Shown here one piece after another: positions 63,604-64,000 of a stretch of 64,000 bases of DNA. Numbering within the stretch: position 1 is the first letter of the stretch; the number at the start of each line of letters is the position of its first letter. Under the pieces are notes generated by a model. The model made no database searches and was not told where the DNA came from. It saw only the letters and a program-made list of their open reading frames with translations. The stretch lies in contig NZ_MTCM01000005.1 of the NCBI RefSeq assembly GCF_002000245.1, positions 303,741-367,740 on the forward strand, written 5' to 3'. Made by a program: the position numbers and the translations under genes. This DNA comes from Sphingobacterium sp. CZ-UAM (GTDB lineage: Bacteria; Bacteroidota; Bacteroidia; Sphingobacteriales; Sphingobacteriaceae).

Positions 63604-63902
63604 ATGATTAGGTATTCTCGTTTGGATTATGCCATCTGCAAAGATCGTCAAACCCTGTTATACCATCAAAACTCCGGAGGGACCGCTGTTGCTGATGCGA
63701 CTGCTGGTGTCCTTGCTGTTACCCTTGCTGCTACAACTATTGCTTTTACAGTTATTGCCGCTACGGTTTTGTTGGTTTTACGGCTGCTGTTACCCTTGCT
63801 CCTAAACGATTGTCTAATAATCCTGTTGCAGGAATAAAGGGACTGTACGGAACTACCCATCTAGCCCTGTTGGCTGCCCGCAGAAAAGCAGGAGAAGAGT
63901 AA
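63604..63902 (+). pseudogene. Possible frame-broken small gene near the rRNA operon
   Basis: I do not recognise this. Three plus-strand frames each give a protein-like part: frame A opens MPSAKIVKPCYTIKTPEG (63628 on), frame B continues as TAVADATAGVLAVTLAATTI, and frame C ends PKRLSNNPVAGIKGLYGTTH through to RRKAGEE and a TAA at 63900-63902. Frame C upstream is Cys/Tyr-rich. GCTGTTACCCTTGCT occurs twice in the middle. A frameshifted gene or a biased GC-richer segment with no coding role both fit. A minus-strand frame (63666-63860) is also open. Confidence 0.3.
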
Positions 63903-63917
63903 AGTATACAAACGAAA

Positions 63918-63948
63918 GAAGCCCTTGACTGTTTCCAGCAAGGGCTTC
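63918..63948 (-). terminator. Terminator of the rRNA operon (minus strand)
   Basis: Arms GAAGCCCTTG (63918-63927) and CAAGGGCTTC (63939-63948), followed on the minus strand by T-rich sequence. It lies just beyond the 5S rRNA end. Confidence 0.8.
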
Positions 63949-63960
63949 CGTGTAAAAAAA

Positions 63961-64000
63961 GGCACCGACCTACTCTCCCACCTGTTACGGCAATACCATC
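63961..64000 (-). rRNA. rrf: 5S ribosomal RNA (partial, 3' end)
   Basis: The minus-strand reading GATGGTATTGCCGTAACAGG then ...GTAGGTCGGTGCC matches the 3' end of bacterial 5S rRNA. The gene continues beyond the window. The exact mature 3' end near 63961 is uncertain by a base or two. Its presence shows that a 23S/16S rRNA operon lies to the right. Confidence 0.9.

Noticed and set aside
1..64000. CRISPR arrays, intact insertion sequences, prophage genes, toxin-antitoxin pairs, SusCD loci
   Set aside because: None was recognised on either strand; the only repeats are the short ones listed.

Overview
The window looks like chromosome from a Bacteroidota species of the Sphingobacteriaceae, most probably Sphingobacterium. 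This is an inference, resting on three things: low GC; the Bacteroidota promoter word TAnnTTTG in front of many genes, in four cases with TTG or TTTG about 19-20 bp upstream; and a gene set typical of the group (DUF2480, DUF3108, DUF3109, PpiD/SurA-like PPIase, a CarB without its regulatory domain, SusD-free glycosidases with discoidin-like tails). Shine-Dalgarno sequences are mostly absent. Almost all genes are core metabolism; there is no prophage, intact insertion sequence or CRISPR array.

Left part (1-7.7 kb, minus strand): phoH, purC, a STAS protein, rnz, then hisC-hisB-hisH-hisA-hisF, running off the left edge. hisG and hisD are not upstream of hisC, where rnz sits instead. Next (8-23.6 kb, plus strand): a SAM hydrolase (DUF62), a coiled-coil membrane protein, an MsbA-type ABC exporter, a YtxH-like protein, a partial cytochrome c maturation set (ccmB, ccmC, ccmD-like), a DUF6427 membrane protein, an outer-membrane protein with lptC, a PpiD-like chaperone, DUF2480, DUF3108 and DUF3109 proteins, a polyprenyl synthase and a TerC protein. 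Many of these serve the envelope.

Middle (23.8-42.6 kb): a secreted C1 peptidase, two tandem thioredoxin-TPR paralogues, a prolyl oligopeptidase, lpxH overlapping a Crp-type regulator and followed by an SMR pump, prfA, four identical tRNA-Asp genes with one promoter and one terminator, a Fer4_19 protein with an MFS transporter, a 1353-residue GH2 beta-galactosidase, and an ECF sigma factor paired with a membrane protein that joins an anti-sigma-like N-terminus to a periplasmic trypsin-like protease. The last pair is the best candidate here for a little-described regulatory system. A 1-Cys peroxiredoxin follows.

Right part (42.8-64 kb): acyl-CoA dehydrogenase, the proB-proA operon, uvrB, upp, a YkuK protein, pnuC with an NR kinase (NAD salvage), a bacilliredoxin, a lipoprotein amidohydrolase, lipA, a GH20 hexosaminidase, carB, a secreted formylglycine-generating enzyme with both catalytic cysteines, and a GH109-like oxidoreductase. 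The right edge cuts the 3' end of a 5S rRNA on the minus strand, so an rRNA operon lies just outside. GH2, GH20, GH109-like and FGE proteins together suggest breakdown of amino-sugar-containing and perhaps sulfated glycans.

Transcription units are well delimited by strong hairpins, several of them bidirectional between convergent genes. All motif calls were made by eye; no alignment, HMM or folding program was run.
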